In this document: one piece after another, positions 27,501-42,500 of the stretch
Layout: each line of letters begins with the position of its first letter
How positions within the stretch are numbered: the stretch's first letter is position 1
DNA from: Antedon mediterranea
Lineage: Eukaryota; Echinodermata; Crinoidea; Comatulida; Antedonidae
Direction: 5' to 3'
Assembly (NCBI RefSeq): GCF_964355755.1
Contig: NC_092680.1
Span: 12,811,001-12,875,000, forward strand
DNA: 64,000 nucleotides
The notes under the pieces: generated by a model
Databases searched by the model: none
Seen by the model: only the letters and a program-made list of their open reading frames with translations
Told to the model about the DNA's origin: nothing
Position numbers and translations under genes: made by a program

Positions 27501-30500
27501 TAAAATTCATGCCTGTACCTGAGCTTTAAAACAAATCCACCATTTACATTGTCATGAGCCTAAACCGAACTCCCAGAAAACCACCCAAATCTGATACCCA
27601 TATAAACATGTTTTTTAAACTTTGGTTTGAGAGTTTTCTAATATGTACTGTTTTGCTTGTTGTTTATCTGACATTTATAGATTACTGTACTTTAATTTTG
27701 TTTACTGTTCTGATGATGAGAATAGTTTCTCGAAACATGTCACATTTTAAGGCAGTTTGCCTATTCATTAAATGCCTCGCTATAGTTATTTTAACTCGTA
27801 AGTTTGGTGGTATTATTCATAATTTTGTAAGAAATAATAATTATTTTGCTTTATTCTTGCAGCTATCTGCACTCTTGTGAGCCTCCAATAACCCACGCAA
27901 ACCTCACATGTGACGCCATCTTCATTCAGCATAATGGACTTATTAAATTTGGTTCAGGTATTACAGTACAGAAGATATATCAGATTTTCTTCCTCATTAT
28001 TCGTATTGTCATGTAGACCTTATTAAATCTTTATTTGTTCGTATGGTTTGAAAAATGAAACATAACTAAAAATTCCAATAATTTTAATATGATATATCTT
28101 GGAAAATATTATATAATGATTTTATGTGCCAAAAACTTAAATGTCATCTATGTCAGTTAAAAACAAAGTTTATTTTTTCTTATTTAGTTAAAATATATAT
28201 TTAAATGAAGCTGAAATTATTAAGAAAATGTAAATGCTTTATTCTTTATCTTGTGCAGTCTATTTTGTGCCTAGCTTACCTGGATAAACCAACAATAGTC
28301 TTTCTCCTCGAAGAGCGAGATATAACTCGAAAAGTAGAAGTTTTCATTGAATCCCCCTCTTCTCAAATGGTATAGTCCATGAACTATTTTGATATGTAAA
28401 GCTATTGTACAACATTGTAGAACTTGTTATTTCATTGTTTGTTACAGTCGCTCCATATACAATACAAAAGCATGTGAAGACGTATCGAGAAGAACAAAAA
28501 AACATCTACTACATTGCCCCAGAATACGGAGGTTAGTGACATAAATTATTGTTCTATTTTTATGTGATTATCTATCGTTATTTAATGTTGAAAGTTCATT
28601 TGTTTTTCTTTGTTTGTTAACTTTTTAATAGAAGTTGACATTTTCATTGATTTCTATGATCAATTTAACCTTTTTATGGCTTCTTTTATTGATCATTTTA
28701 TTTCCTGTCCTGATATTGTATTTTATTTATTTTTAACATGGTGTCATGTTTCAGAAGGTATTGAATGAAAAGGTTTATTGAATGCTGAAAGGTTTTACAC
28801 AAATTGTAGGAACATTTCATAGGAAGATTATCAATAGAGGATTGTTTTTGCTGCATATTGCAAAATATGAAAAACGTGTGTGAAAAACTTTTACTACACT
28901 GGTAAAACTACTGGTTACTGTGCTGTTTTATATAATGTTTGTATTAAAAGTTTATTAACCTCTGTGGATGTGGATTTGACATGTTTTGTGAAAACAAAAG
29001 GTTTTCTTGATAAACATTATATTATTATTTATCCCCATTCAGCGGATAACTCCTTGTAACTGTCCTGTTTCATTTTTTTTTTTTTTTTCTGTATTATAGT
29101 TATCCGCATTCAGTGGATAACTCCTTGTAACTCCTGTTTCATCATCTTTTTTTTTTTAGTTATCCGCATTCAGCGGATAACTCCTTGTAACTGTCCTGTT
29201 TCATCATCTTTTTTTTTTTTTCTGTATTATTAGTTATCCGCATTCAGCGGATAACTCCTTGTAACTGTCCTGTTTCATCATCTTTTTTTTTAGTTATCCG
29301 CATTCAACGGATAACTCCTTTGTAACTGTCCTGTTTCATCATCTTTTTTTTCTTTTTTTCTGTATTATTGGTTATCCGCAACGAAGTTGCTGATAACCTC
29401 TTGTGATTGTACGAAATCATCATCATCTTTTTATTTATTTTCTTTCTTTCTGTATGATTTTTGTGGAACGCTTTTCTCTAAAACTTGCAAACATAACATT
29501 TTGTTAACTATCTTAACATTTTGATATTTACGTAACGTCGTCAAGCGAAGCTTTTCATGACGTTTACAATTGCGCAACGTGACTTACGCACGACTTTCTC
29601 GTATTTAACATAGGGCAAAAACCAAATAACATTTTAAATTGAAACTTTGCAAAAGTTTAATTTATATTGTGCGCTAACTTTCTGTTATAAAAAATTGCGT
29701 GTTTTACACATAGTTACGCGCGCACGCGCATTTAAAATTTCAAAATGCGCAAAATTAATTTCTAATCAACTTTCTACGCGTTTCAATTCCTACGCGTGCG
29801 CAAATTTTTACGTGTGCGGTGCGCATGTAGCATTAAAAACATTATTTTTTCGCGTGATTTATGTTTTTCCAGCCTTTTCTAGTAATTTTACCAACTTTTA
29901 AACAATTTCGACTTAAAGTTACGTCATACGAGCACGTCGAAGTGGATAATTTGTGCGCGTTTTTGATGAAAAAGTTCAGAAATTTGTCAAAATTATGCCT
30001 TTTTTTAAACAGTCGTAATTTCTAAACTGCATGGTCAACTTTTTGTGGATGACATTTTCTGGATGATGAGTTGTAGATATCGGATCATGTATTAATATGG
30101 CTAACCGGACATTGTGATGTCATCGTATGGCCACGCCAATATAAAATTTAAGATTTTTATATTTTTTTCATAGCTCATCACATTTAATAGAGCGCATCTC
30201 CACTTATCCGTTTTTCATTTTCACCCGATTTTGATATTGTGTAGGTCAATCAACTATCTTCCGCATGAGTTAAAAATAATTGAATTTTATGACGTCATCA
30301 TGCCTACTAATTTAAATTACGTGTGGCATCAATTTCATCTGTTATAGCTCGTAAGAATAAAATGTAATAATCACGATTAAAACGTTTTCTGGAAGCTATT
30401 GGATTGTAGATATGAAATCATGTGAAAATGTTGCCAATCTGATGATGTGACGTCATCATATGGCCAGTTAACTAAAATAAGTCGTATTTTCATTTTTTGC

Positions 30501-33500
30501 GTAATAGTTCATAACATTTAAAAGAGCGCGCATCAATATTTCACGTTTTTAAATTTCTTCTACACGTTAATATGTTGTTGCTGAGATAATATCCTTCCGA
30601 AATTGCTATCTTTGTATTTCATTTTGATGCCGTTGCCATGTTAAAATTTGGAATAAATGGCGGCTCCCGTAATTTCGCCTAATCTACACTGTATGTAATA
30701 TGTAAACAGATTTTACTGTTTATACCGACTGTAATGGAATGGTATAGCCCAAATCGTTTATTTCCTACCTATTTCTATAATGTAGCAGGCCAAATAAGAC
30801 TAAGTTATTTTTACAGGATAGAGGGAAGCAAACAATATTTTTCTCGTATCAGAGCCATTCATCGTTGTTAGGAGATATGTGATTTCTATTACATTTTACA
30901 GTTTGTTTGTCAGTTGCTCGTCCGGCCTGTAGGTCATAATGCCAACGTGAACACTTCCTTTTGGCCTCAACCTATCCCCTTAATGTTAAAATGTACGTCG
31001 TTAAACGTCCATGTTTCCCCACTTGCGCGGCGGATAACCAAACTCGTCAAAGTGACGAGTTTCATGTCTAGTTCTTCTTTCTTTCTGTCATTTTTGTGTC
31101 ACCTGTATCTCAAAAACTTGTAAATATAACATTTTATAACTTTGTCAACATGTGGGCAATTACGTGAAGTTGTTCACCTCCTATTGTGAATGACGTCAGA
31201 AATTCGCAACGTGACTTACGCGAGATTTTATGAATTTCGCGTATTTAACATAGGTCAAAAACCAAATAACATTTTAAATTGAAACTTTGCAAAAGTTTAA
31301 TTTATATCATGCGCTAACTTTTTGTTGAAAAAAAATTGCGTGTTTTACACAGTTACGCGCGCACGCGCATTTAAAATTTCAAAATGCGCAAAATTAATTT
31401 CTAATCAACTTTCTACGCGTTTCATGTCATTTTGAGCATGTCAAAAATTCCCAGTCGCGCGCAAGTTTTTACGCACGCGGTGCGCACGTAGCGTTGAAAA
31501 CATATTTTTTTCGCATGATTTATGCTTTTTCAGCCTTTTCTAGTACTTTTACCAACTTTTCAACAATTTCGACTTCAAATTACGTCATACGAGCATGTTG
31601 AATTGTTCAATTTGTGCGCGTTTATGATGAAAAAGTTCGAAAAACATCAAAATTATGGCTTTTTTTAAACAGTCGTAGTTTCTAAACTAAACGGAGAAAG
31701 TTATTTTTATTACATATTCTGGAAGATAAGTATTACTGTAGATATGGAATCATGCATTGATAAGGCGAATCGATCATTGTGACGTCATCGTATGGCCACG
31801 CGAATATAAAATATAGGATTTTTGTATCTTTCATCATAGCTCATCACATTTAATAGAGCGCATCTCCAATTATGTGTTTTCCATTTTCACCCTGATTTTT
31901 ATATTATCTAGGTCAATCAACTATCTTTCGCATGAGTTAAAAATATTTTAATTTTTATGACGTCATCATGTCTAAAAATGAAAATAACGTGGGTCACTTA
32001 GGTAATAAAATTATTTTCCTTTGTATTTTTATATAAATTTATTTATAATAAATATACAATATTTGTTATGAGACCCATTTCTGTCAAAATATTGTACCAT
32101 ATAAAATAGCTAAGCACTGTAAGGTATTTAATTGATAGCAGAAAAATACATTTGATGCTGGAAATAGTTATTGTGAAATACTTGTACATAACATTGTATA
32201 ATTACACTTCTCACTGCCACTCCATCCTTGTTTTATTATCTAATTTGATATTTAATTACAGAAAATGTTATCGTTGCATAGATTAGTTGACAATTAACAG
32301 TCATCAAACAGGTAGTTATAATCTAGATCTGGAAAGGTTAAATGTTATGTGGAAAGGTTAAAGTTTATAATACCAATGCAGTATTGCTTATTGGACGATG
32401 ATATAGATTGTTTAGTTGAGATAATTACTGTATATTCTAATGTGAACCTTGTAGTTTTGATTTTGTTATTTTCTGAAATGTAATGTTAATAAATGAGAAA
32501 GACATTAGTAGCATTAATGCTTTATTAACAGTGAAATTGGTTACTTATGATTGATAGTATTATTCTCTGCCTGCCTATACCATGGAGATATAAATTACTG
32601 CACACACACCACTATGTACAATTTGTTACCTTTAATCATTATTGTACACGTTGTTTGAGGTCTAAATAGTGTTATTGAAATACCGTAATGAGAGATTAAA
32701 ATACCATGCTCGAATATTATTATCTATCTCCTCCCCCCCCCCCCCCCCAAAAAAAAAAGAATAATTTTCATCGGATCTTGAACAATTTTATTTCATACTC
32801 ATAGTCTATATTGGTCAATTATAAGCATATTTCATCATTTCTATTCCTAAACTTTGATTTTAAATTAGGAAGGCTTACAAAATGATGAAATGTTGTTATA
32901 TTTTTTTGTTTATAAGAAACATGGGATAGTCACTGTGGCCTATGCTGCAACTGTAAGTAAACTTGGTAGTAGTACATGATTCATTAACTTCTGTTTTTGA
33001 TGATATCTTGTCTTAAAATCTGTTTTAATTTGTGAGGAACACACTGGGCAAACAAATTTAACAAAAGATTATCATTTCATATTCGCATTAAACAGATCTT
33101 AACATTCCAGCAAACTAAAGCACTGTCTACACTATCAATCTTTGTGTGACAAAATAATGGGATGTGCCCATATATGGACAAGATGTCATATCACTACTAA
33201 AAAAAAGCATATCACTACCATATTTGGGCACATCACACATTTGTTGTCAAACTACAGTAGTTTGATAGTGTAGACAGAGCCTAAACAGTTTTTATAGCTT
33301 TCAGTTTGGGGTAGTTTTGGGAGCTTTCACAATTCACATTCACTCCAATGATTCTATTATTTGATAATGTTCCTAAAGCTCTGTCTACACTATCAAACTT
33401 TATGTGACAAAACAAATCTGGTGTGTCCATATACTGTATGGTAGTGATAAGCCCAAATATGGTAGTAGTGATATGACATCATCATGTCCATATATGGGCA

Positions 33501-36500
33501 CACAGAGCTTTATATTGTGACATCAGACAAATTTCTCTACACATTTACATGCGCTAGATTTGTTTGCTCCATCTGTGTATACCACCAGCCAATCCTCCCG
33601 TTGTGATGTCAAAGTACAATTTGATGATTTGCATTTCTAACTAAACTGCATGATCACAACTTACAATAACATTAATATTTATTTTACTTTTATCAATATA
33701 TAGTATATTGGTATACATATTGTTATGTGAATTTTACAGTACCTTTGTTTATTAATGTATAACTTTCAAGATTATTGTAGTATTGTTTCTACTTGTATTC
33801 ATGTCGTCTATTATGTGCTGGATAAAGGTGGCTGCAGACCTTTAAAGCCTTCCAATTCAACCTAAAGCTTCTTTATGACATTCCATCCAGTGGCCTAATT
33901 TCACCAGAGTACCCACCCAAGAAACGGGGATTCATGTCGTCCATTACGTACAGTAACTAATGACTCCATCGTAGTCATTATACGATTAGTTATTAATTTA
34001 TTTAAATTTAATTAAAGTGGTTATCATTTAAAATTATTAGCATTAATCGTTAGTTAATATACAAAACACTGTCTACATTGGCCGATCCAAAATTGTTAAA
34101 GTTTAGGATTGTATAGTAAAAAATGAAAGGCTTATGGTAACAATATTAATATAGATTTTTCTGAAACTCGTGTTTTACAATTAATCATTGTTGTCCATTT
34201 GAAGCATCTATTTTTCTAATGGCTTATAAACTGTTTACTTTGTTAATTGACATTTTTATAGATAGATTATAAATAGACTTTCCCTGACTCTGAAATAAAC
34301 AAGATAAATCAACTAGAAACATCCCTATTGTCAAATGTAAACATACTAATGAAAGTGATTTTGTTTTTCATGAGCTCTTTACAATTTAGTTTATCATGTA
34401 CTTTAAATATCCAAGGCACTCTAGCTGCCCCACCCCCCACCTTTCTAAGTTGTGAAAATTGCATTGCAAATGACAGGACATTATTATATGGTTCAACATT
34501 TTACAATTTTTAGGGCGCCTGACGAATAGTTAATTGTTACTTTTTAATTAGTATACAAAAATGAAATGTTAAATATTTGACATAAAATAAGATATATTTG
34601 CAATCTTGTTTGTGCCATTTAACTTCATAGTTATTTAAAAACTTGAGTTGTACTGACGAGATCTAATAAGATCAAAATATTACTACTGTAGATTGGATAT
34701 ACTGATTATTCCATTATTTCAGATACACAATGTTATTATTATATTTTGTTCTGTTGTTGTTGTACAATATTCAAACCATATTTCCTTGTTATATAATATT
34801 CTGTATGCATTTCTTACTGTAACACACTTGGATATACAGTACCTTGGCTTGATACTGTTGATATGAGATTTTTAACTGCTTGTGCTTGTGCTTGTTCTGA
34901 GCATGTTATTGACACTATACTCTTGAAATGGATGAAGTGATCTGAAATTATTTGAATGTTATTTGAATGTTAAAAAGCACATCAGTATAACAGTTTTGTC
35001 AAAAGTTTCCCGAAAAATATGACGTACCAAATCCTAGTTTATATAGATGTATGAAATCTAAATACCAATAGATATATCCTTTACTTACTACTACTGGGAA
35101 AGTGTTATATTTATTGCGACAATTTTAATTCTGTATGCACATATATATATGTATTTTATGTATGGTTAATGTATATAAAAGTAATAGTTATTTCTGAATT
35201 TGTAAAAGCATTTACTATTTCTATTTCTTTCTCCTTGCATCATTTTTATTAGCATGTTTTTTTTTCTGTTGTTTACATTTTGCTACTTTTTACTGTATTA
35301 TTTACAGTAAGTCCAATTTCAATATTGGAAACAATCTCAATATTTCCCTTGATCTTATGTTGACCTTTCAACTGACTAGTAGCGCAATAATTAGTTTTCC
35401 AGATTTGTTTTTTTAAAATATTATACCATAAAGTAGTTGTTGTTTAAGTTTCCTAAACTATTGCAATAAACATGATACTAGGTATTAAGCGTGTTTGATT
35501 TGATGAAAAGAGTTACCAAACGGCGACTATGGAATGATGTTGACGGGGCACCGAGTCTCCATGATGACATCTGAATTTATCTTCAGTTGAAAAGAAAGAT
35601 TTTAGATGTATTACAACATCGCGGTTACAATGTGTTGAATTAATTGATGTTAGGAAACGATTTAGTACCAAGCAAATTATTTAAAAATAATTTGCTTGGT
35701 ACTATACACTAGAGTTCATTAAATAATTGCAATAATATATTGTATAATTAAACATAAATTTATCTTTTTATATTACTGTATATATAATACTAGCAATTAT
35801 ACCGCCAGGGCGGGTTTCAAAATTAGTTTAAAGCCTTCTCAGTACATAACACCCGACGCCAGTATCTCCGTATACGCACCAACCTCCACCCCTTAATACA
35901 CCCCACACTCTTTACAGTGAAGGACAAATTCAAATAAACTTTAGCTTCAAATTGAGAGGGCATACATAGCTATGATAGGCCTATGGCTTAAGTACGTTGT
36001 AAACTGTGTTAAATGATTAGGTGTCATATGGGCTGATAATTAAAATATATAATGTTGATACTGCGGCCTACATCCCCACCCCAAAATCCCAGCCGTTTCC
36101 CAGGAATAATTAAATACTGTAACATTTTCCATCCACAATTCTGGTCAATTTGATAGCCTACTATTCCTAGCTCCCCTGAACCCCAACACCCTATCTCCAC
36201 TACTCTTAGCCTAAGCAAAATCCCCACTATCCCCTGAACCCCAACACCCTATCTCCACTACTCCTAGCCTAAGCAAAATCCCCACTATCCCCTGAACCCC
36301 AACTCCCAAACCGTATCTCAAACTCCCAAACTGTATCTCCCAACACCCCTCTCCCAACACCCCTCTCCCAACACCCCTCTCCCACAATGGGTGTTTTTTC
36401 ACACAGGAATGGATGTCTGTAATGAGACCATCCAAGAGACCGATATATAGCTGGATATGGGTACTTTGATAAATGTGGAAATGAATAGGTGTCATATTGG

Positions 36501-39500
36501 TTAATGAATAAAATAATGTATATCTATCTATAATTCCCCAAACATCTTGCTGAGGATAATTCAAATACTGTAAAACTTTTGTAGTATAATTTTACAATTC
36601 GATAGCCTACAACCCCGAGCCCTAGCAAAAATGAAATCACAAACCAACACACCAACCCTCCCCTCCCCCCCCCCCTCCCACAAAAAATTTTTTTTAATGT
36701 AGTTTAAAACCTTCCGGGTACAATTGCCATCATTTTGATACCCCATATGTATGGTTACATGCAGAAACATAAATTTGTATAACGAACAAACATCGAAAGT
36801 GGGGATTTTGACCACATTTTGGTCCCTAACTTGGATCCTAGGTGGCGGATGATGTTCAAATATAGCTTAGAACATTCCCGGTACAATTGCGGTCATTTTG
36901 ATACCCCATATGTAAGATTACGTGCAGTAACAAAAATTTGTATAACGAACAAACAAACAAACAAACAAACAGACAGACAGACGTACAAACTCTCTCACTT
37001 ATAATATAGATATTCATTATACTTAATTTAAAACATTTCTTTTCCAACAAGTTTATGGAACATAATTCCGATGTTACAACACTAATAATTTGATAATGGT
37101 TTCATTCTAAGACCTTTATATTTGTAATGTAATGTAATAAATACTTAATTTAGCCATGGAAATCAAAATGAATTAGCTACATAAAACCACCCGGACCTGT
37201 GTTGGCTGTAATATTAAAACATGTATTTGTTCGTTTCATATAAAAAAAAAATAGTAGTGTATCATAGAGTGGGTCTACTCTATTTTTTCCATAGTATTTT
37301 TAGTCTCTGTGATTAACAACTTATGCAAATGATTTTTATTATTTTATCTAAATTTTAATTTTATCTAATGTATGATGATTGTGAATGTTTTGTTTGTTTT
37401 ACCGTATTCCTGTCGATGAAAACAATTTTTCCATGCATATATTTTTATGTATGAAACAAATAAAAAAAAATTTGATTTGATTCCAATGATATATAATAAT
37501 AGCCGAAGGCTGGATGTCAAACTACTATGTTATCGCAGTTCAAAAAGTGATTCCGTTGGAATCACTTTTCAGTCTGGACGCCCTCTAGCCTTCGGCTTAT
37601 TACATCTCTCTGTTTGATTCTAAATTATTTGTTTGTAATTTCAGATCCAACGCAGGTCACCACTGCTGTGGACATATATTCATTCGGTATCTGTGCCCTT
37701 GAAATGGCCGTGCTTGAGATCCAAGGCAATGGTGACTCTAATAGAATCTCAAAAGAAGCTATTACAGCTGCACTTAATTCAATAGAAGATCCATTACAAA
37801 AGGTACTCCACTAAACACAAAACACTTTATTATCATGATAAACTACAGTATTTGATATGTTTTGTCCTTTTTATGATTTTTTTTTATAAATTTTTATTGA
37901 ATATTGTAAATACAGTATTGTTGGCCTTTCGGCTAGTGTACTGTATTCTTATGGAAATAAACAAACAATAATTTAATTACAATAAGTTATTACAGTATAT
38001 ATTTAATATAACAAAGATTTAATTAAACTAAATTATTATTATATATTTAATATAAACAAACATAAGTGTATTTTTGCCTTTTAATTGGTTGATTTTGTAA
38101 TAAGATTCTCCTTTTTTTTATGATTGAAGGAGTATTGCATGGTCAGCTTTTGTAAATATAGAAGGCTGCATTAATTTGTTATACAGTACTGTTTATTTAA
38201 AAATTTTAAATTTATTTATTTATTTTAAGGATTTTATTGAGAAATGTCTAGAAGAGGATCCAAAGAAGAGAATAACAGCTAGAGAACTGTTACTGCATAA
38301 AGTGCTATTTGAAGTTCACTCACTTAAACTATTGGCAGCTCATAGTGTTGTCCAATGTGAACGTAAGATATAGTTTTTATAGTAGAATAAAAAAATAAAT
38401 AAAATAAAAAAAAAAGGGAAAAAGGAAAAAGGTGGCAGACATCCACCTGGAAAAAGGTGGCAGACATCCACTTGGAAAAAGGTGGCTGCAGACATCCACC
38501 TGGAAAAAGGTGACTGCAGACATCCACCTGGACAAAGGTTGCTGCAGGCATCAACCTGGATAAACTACACTCCCAAAGACTTAACAACTTGTAGAGCATC
38601 TTGTGTATATGTGTGTGTTGTGAACAGGATTACCACCTTTAAAAAGGTGGTAATCCTTATGGTTATCCTTGGCAATTTGCCTAAATATATAACAACAAAA
38701 GCCTTCCACTCAACCTAAAGCTAGCTTTATGACATTCCATCCAGTAGCCTAATTTCACCAGAGCACCCACCCAAGAAACCTGGATACCTTAAGTACTTAA
38801 CTTGTTTAACACCCTACAGTACCTTCTCTATCTACCTCCCAAGATTTAAAAGTTTTATCACATAATAAATGGAGCTGTACCTCCCAAGATTTAAAAAAAA
38901 AAATTAAAAGCAAAGATATCAACAAACATATTTTTATTAAAACATTTATTAAAACCCTTCTCAATTCACTATAGCCTCCTTTGGTGTGTTTGTTATAAAA
39001 TTAGTTCCCACCATTTCCTGTACTCTAAATGTACAGCTATTCAGCTTTAAACTTTATGTGACAAAAAAATGTGATGTATCCAAATATGGTAGTGATATGA
39101 CACCATCGTATCCATATATGGGCACATCACATTTTTTTGTCACATAAAGTTTGATAGTGTCGACAGGGCTTTAGAGCAAGCCATAATGATAGTATTATGT
39201 TGATATGTAACAGTAACAGTCTTGATGGCGTGACATTATGATTTATACCAAGTCTATCCAGAGCTCAAGATAATCGTGTCATTATTATTCATACATTCAT
39301 TTCATCTTCATATACAATATTGATTATTGATTTTTACATTTAAAAAGAACAGTTCAATTTATTCAAAAGCCTTTCCTTTGATCACGCAAACTTTAAATGG
39401 CGACAAGTTGAGTAAAATCTAATTACAAAATGTGTATAAATCATATTTATCTTTTACCAGAATGACATCAACATGATAGCATATCTGCGGCCATGTCATT

Positions 39501-42500
39501 ACTTAGTTTAGTAGGATTTTAAGAATAGTATTTCAAGTATCCTGTTGTTTAATCTTCTTTTATGACTTTAAAAATTCTATATAATTACTACTGTAGTTTT
39601 ATCACATAATAAATGGAGCTGTACCTTGGTGGTTAAACATGCTTGCCTTCCAATCCGATGGTTCAGTGTTCAATTCTTACCTAGTGCCAAGGTTATATTT
39701 AATAATATGAAATTATTTAATTTTATAGTTAGTAAGTGTATCCTTGTTTCATTTTATTTCATTGTAATTGTTTTATTATCTGTTTTGATAGTAATTAAGG
39801 TCTTTTTACATTTATGTTTGTTGGTGTTTTCCTTTAAACACGGTCTTACTGAAAAACAACTTTCAGTTGAGTTAAGTATCCGTGATTAAATAAAGCTTAT
39901 TATTATTATATTAACTCGCGACTCTTTGAACTTCACTCCCTAAGCCTTAAATGAGACTTACTTTTAATAAGCATGATCAATTATAAAATAGTTTATCCAT
40001 CCTTTAATTGGATATTGCTGTAAAGCTGATCAATGTTACTAACATTGTATTGCTTCAAAGATATTAACATCATTTTTTGTTGTAGTTTTTGTTCATTTGA
40101 AGGGTTTGCAAGGTTTATGCTTAGCCTTCTTAATATTTGACTTATCTACCAAATGAAATGTACTGTGCTTAATGCAGTATTTTAGTTTTCTTATTGTTTA
40201 TTTTGTAGAAATACCAGAAAATTTGGAAGAACTAAATGCAAACCAAGATCCAGAGGCGGTGTTAGCGACGATATCCCACGCTGATGGCAGGGAACCTGTA
40301 CATATAAGGTAAGCAGTGATAACCCATGCTGATGGCAGGGAAACTGTACATATAAGGTAAGCAATGATATCCCACGCTGATGGCAGGGAACCTGTACATA
40401 TATGGTAAGCAATGATATCCTACGCTGATGGCAGGGAACCTGTACATATAAGGTAAGCAGTGATAACCCATGCTGATGGCAGGGAAACTGTACATATAAG
40501 GTAAGCAATGATATCCCACGCTGATGGCAGGGAACCTGTACATATATGGTAAGCAATGATATCCTACGCTGATGGTAGGGAACCTGTACATATAAGGTAA
40601 GCAATGATAACCCATGCTGAGGGTAGGGAACCTGTACATATAAGGTAAGCAATGATATCCTACGCTGATGGTAGGGAACCTGTACATATAAGGTAAGCAA
40701 TGATATCCTACGCTGATGGTAGGGAACCTGTACATATAAGGTAAGCAATGATATCCTACGCTGATGGCAGGGAACCTGTACATATAAGGTAAGCAGTGAT
40801 AACCCACGCTGATGGTAGGGAACCTGTACATATAAGGTAAGCAGTGATAACCCATGCTGATGGCAGAGAACCTGTACATATAAGGTAAGCAATGATATCC
40901 CACGCTGATGGCAGGGAACCTGTACATATAAGGTGAGCAATGATATCCTACGCTGATGGTAGGGAACCTGTACATATAAGGTAAGCAATGATATCCTACG
41001 CTGATGGTAGGGAACCTGTACATATAAGGTAAGCAATGATATCCTACGCTGATGGTAGGGAACCTGTACATATAAGGTAAGCAATGATAACCCATGCTGA
41101 GGGTAGGGAACCTGTACATATAAGGTAAGCAATGATAACCCATGCTGAGGGTAGGGAACCTGTACATATAAGGTAAGCAATGATATCCCACGCTGATGGT
41201 AGGGAACCTGTACATATAAGGTAAGCAATGATATCCTACGCTGAGGGTAGGGAACCTGTACATATAAGGTAAGCAATGATAACCCATGCTGAGGGTAGGC
41301 AACCTGTACATATAAGGTAAGCAATGATAACCCATGCTGAGGGTAGGGAACCTGTACATATAAGGTAAGCAATGATATCCCACGCTGATGGTAGGGAACC
41401 TGTACATATAAGGTAAGCAATGATAACCCATGCTGAGGGTAGGGAACCTGTACATATAAGGTAAGCAATGATAACCCATGCTGAGGGTAGGGAACCTGTA
41501 CATATAAGGTAAGCAATGATATCCCACGCTGAGGGTAGGGAACCTGTACATATAAGGTAAGCAATGATAACCCATGCTGATGGTAGGGAACCTGTACATA
41601 TAAGGTAAGCAATGATATCCCACGCTGATGGCAGGCAACCTGTACATATAAGGTACTACAGTACATTTATTTAACTTGTTTATTTTTAAAGCCCCATTTT
41701 TATTTCAAAGTGAACTGTACTTTATCTTGAAAATTAGAATATTTCAAAAGTAATAAAACATGAGCAACAGTTGAAAGAAATTCTAAACTTATTTTCATAA
41801 TTTTTTTATTTTACAGAATATCTAATGTTCCATCTCTAGAATTGGAAAAGTTTCTTGAAGATGTCAAGTGAGTGTGTGTTTTTCTTTTTGACATGATAAT
41901 GTGTTAACTTATAAATAGAGACTTTTAAAGCAAAGCTTATATAACATTATTTTATGAGGTTGGTCCATCCATAAAGTTGATCATTAGGAACCCTCACAAA
42001 AATACAATATGACTATAAACATGCAACAATTAAAAATTAAAGTTATAATAAATAAATAATTAGAATTTATAAAGATTAACAAAAAGAAATAATGCACAAA
42101 ATAATTAGAATAAAAACGGTTATCAATTAAAACAATGACAAGGACAAATGTAAGGCCCTCGCTAAATCAGATTGCTTCACTGTTCTGGATTCTGCAGATT
42201 CCGCTTTCAAACTTAAGGTCAAGGAAGCCCTCCACATCACGTGGAGTAAATATTCCTTGAACAAACAAATCTATAACATAGGCGTAATGCTTGCCATATG
42301 ATTGTTTGTTGCCTAGGTTCCTTGTTGTTTTATTATGCTAATTACTCTCTTATTTACATACAACCTGTCCTATTGGTATATAAGTACTCTAGGCGTTGTT
42401 TTCTGTTCTTCTGATGATGAGAATAGTTTCTCGAAACATGTCACATTTTAAGGCAGTTTGCCTATTCATTAAATGTTTTGCTATATTATTATTAAATTGG

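Larger units (their letters stand above)
32000..37644. other. Rest of NRBP intron 6
   Basis: Non-coding. Contains a C-run/A-run at about 32726-32758, MITE copies at 33115-33285 and 33372-33512, a dispersed repeat at 33825-33930 (matching 38698-38790), a repeat block at 35790-37012, and a palindrome at 37495-37606. The rest is AT-rich with nothing I can name. Confidence 0.5.

Noticed and set aside
29647-29901. 84-aa ORF in NRBP intron 6
   Set aside because: Lies in a duplicated non-coding repeat; the second copy does not keep the frame.
40271-41652. CRISPR-like array
   Set aside because: Direct head-to-tail repeats without unique spacers, in a eukaryotic intron.
40191-41666. 491- and 461-aa minus-strand ORFs (LLTLYVQVPY / YHCLPYMYRFPT repeats)
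   Set aside because: They are the reverse strand of the 48-bp NRBP intron minisatellite. The unit length is divisible by three, so frames stay open by construction.
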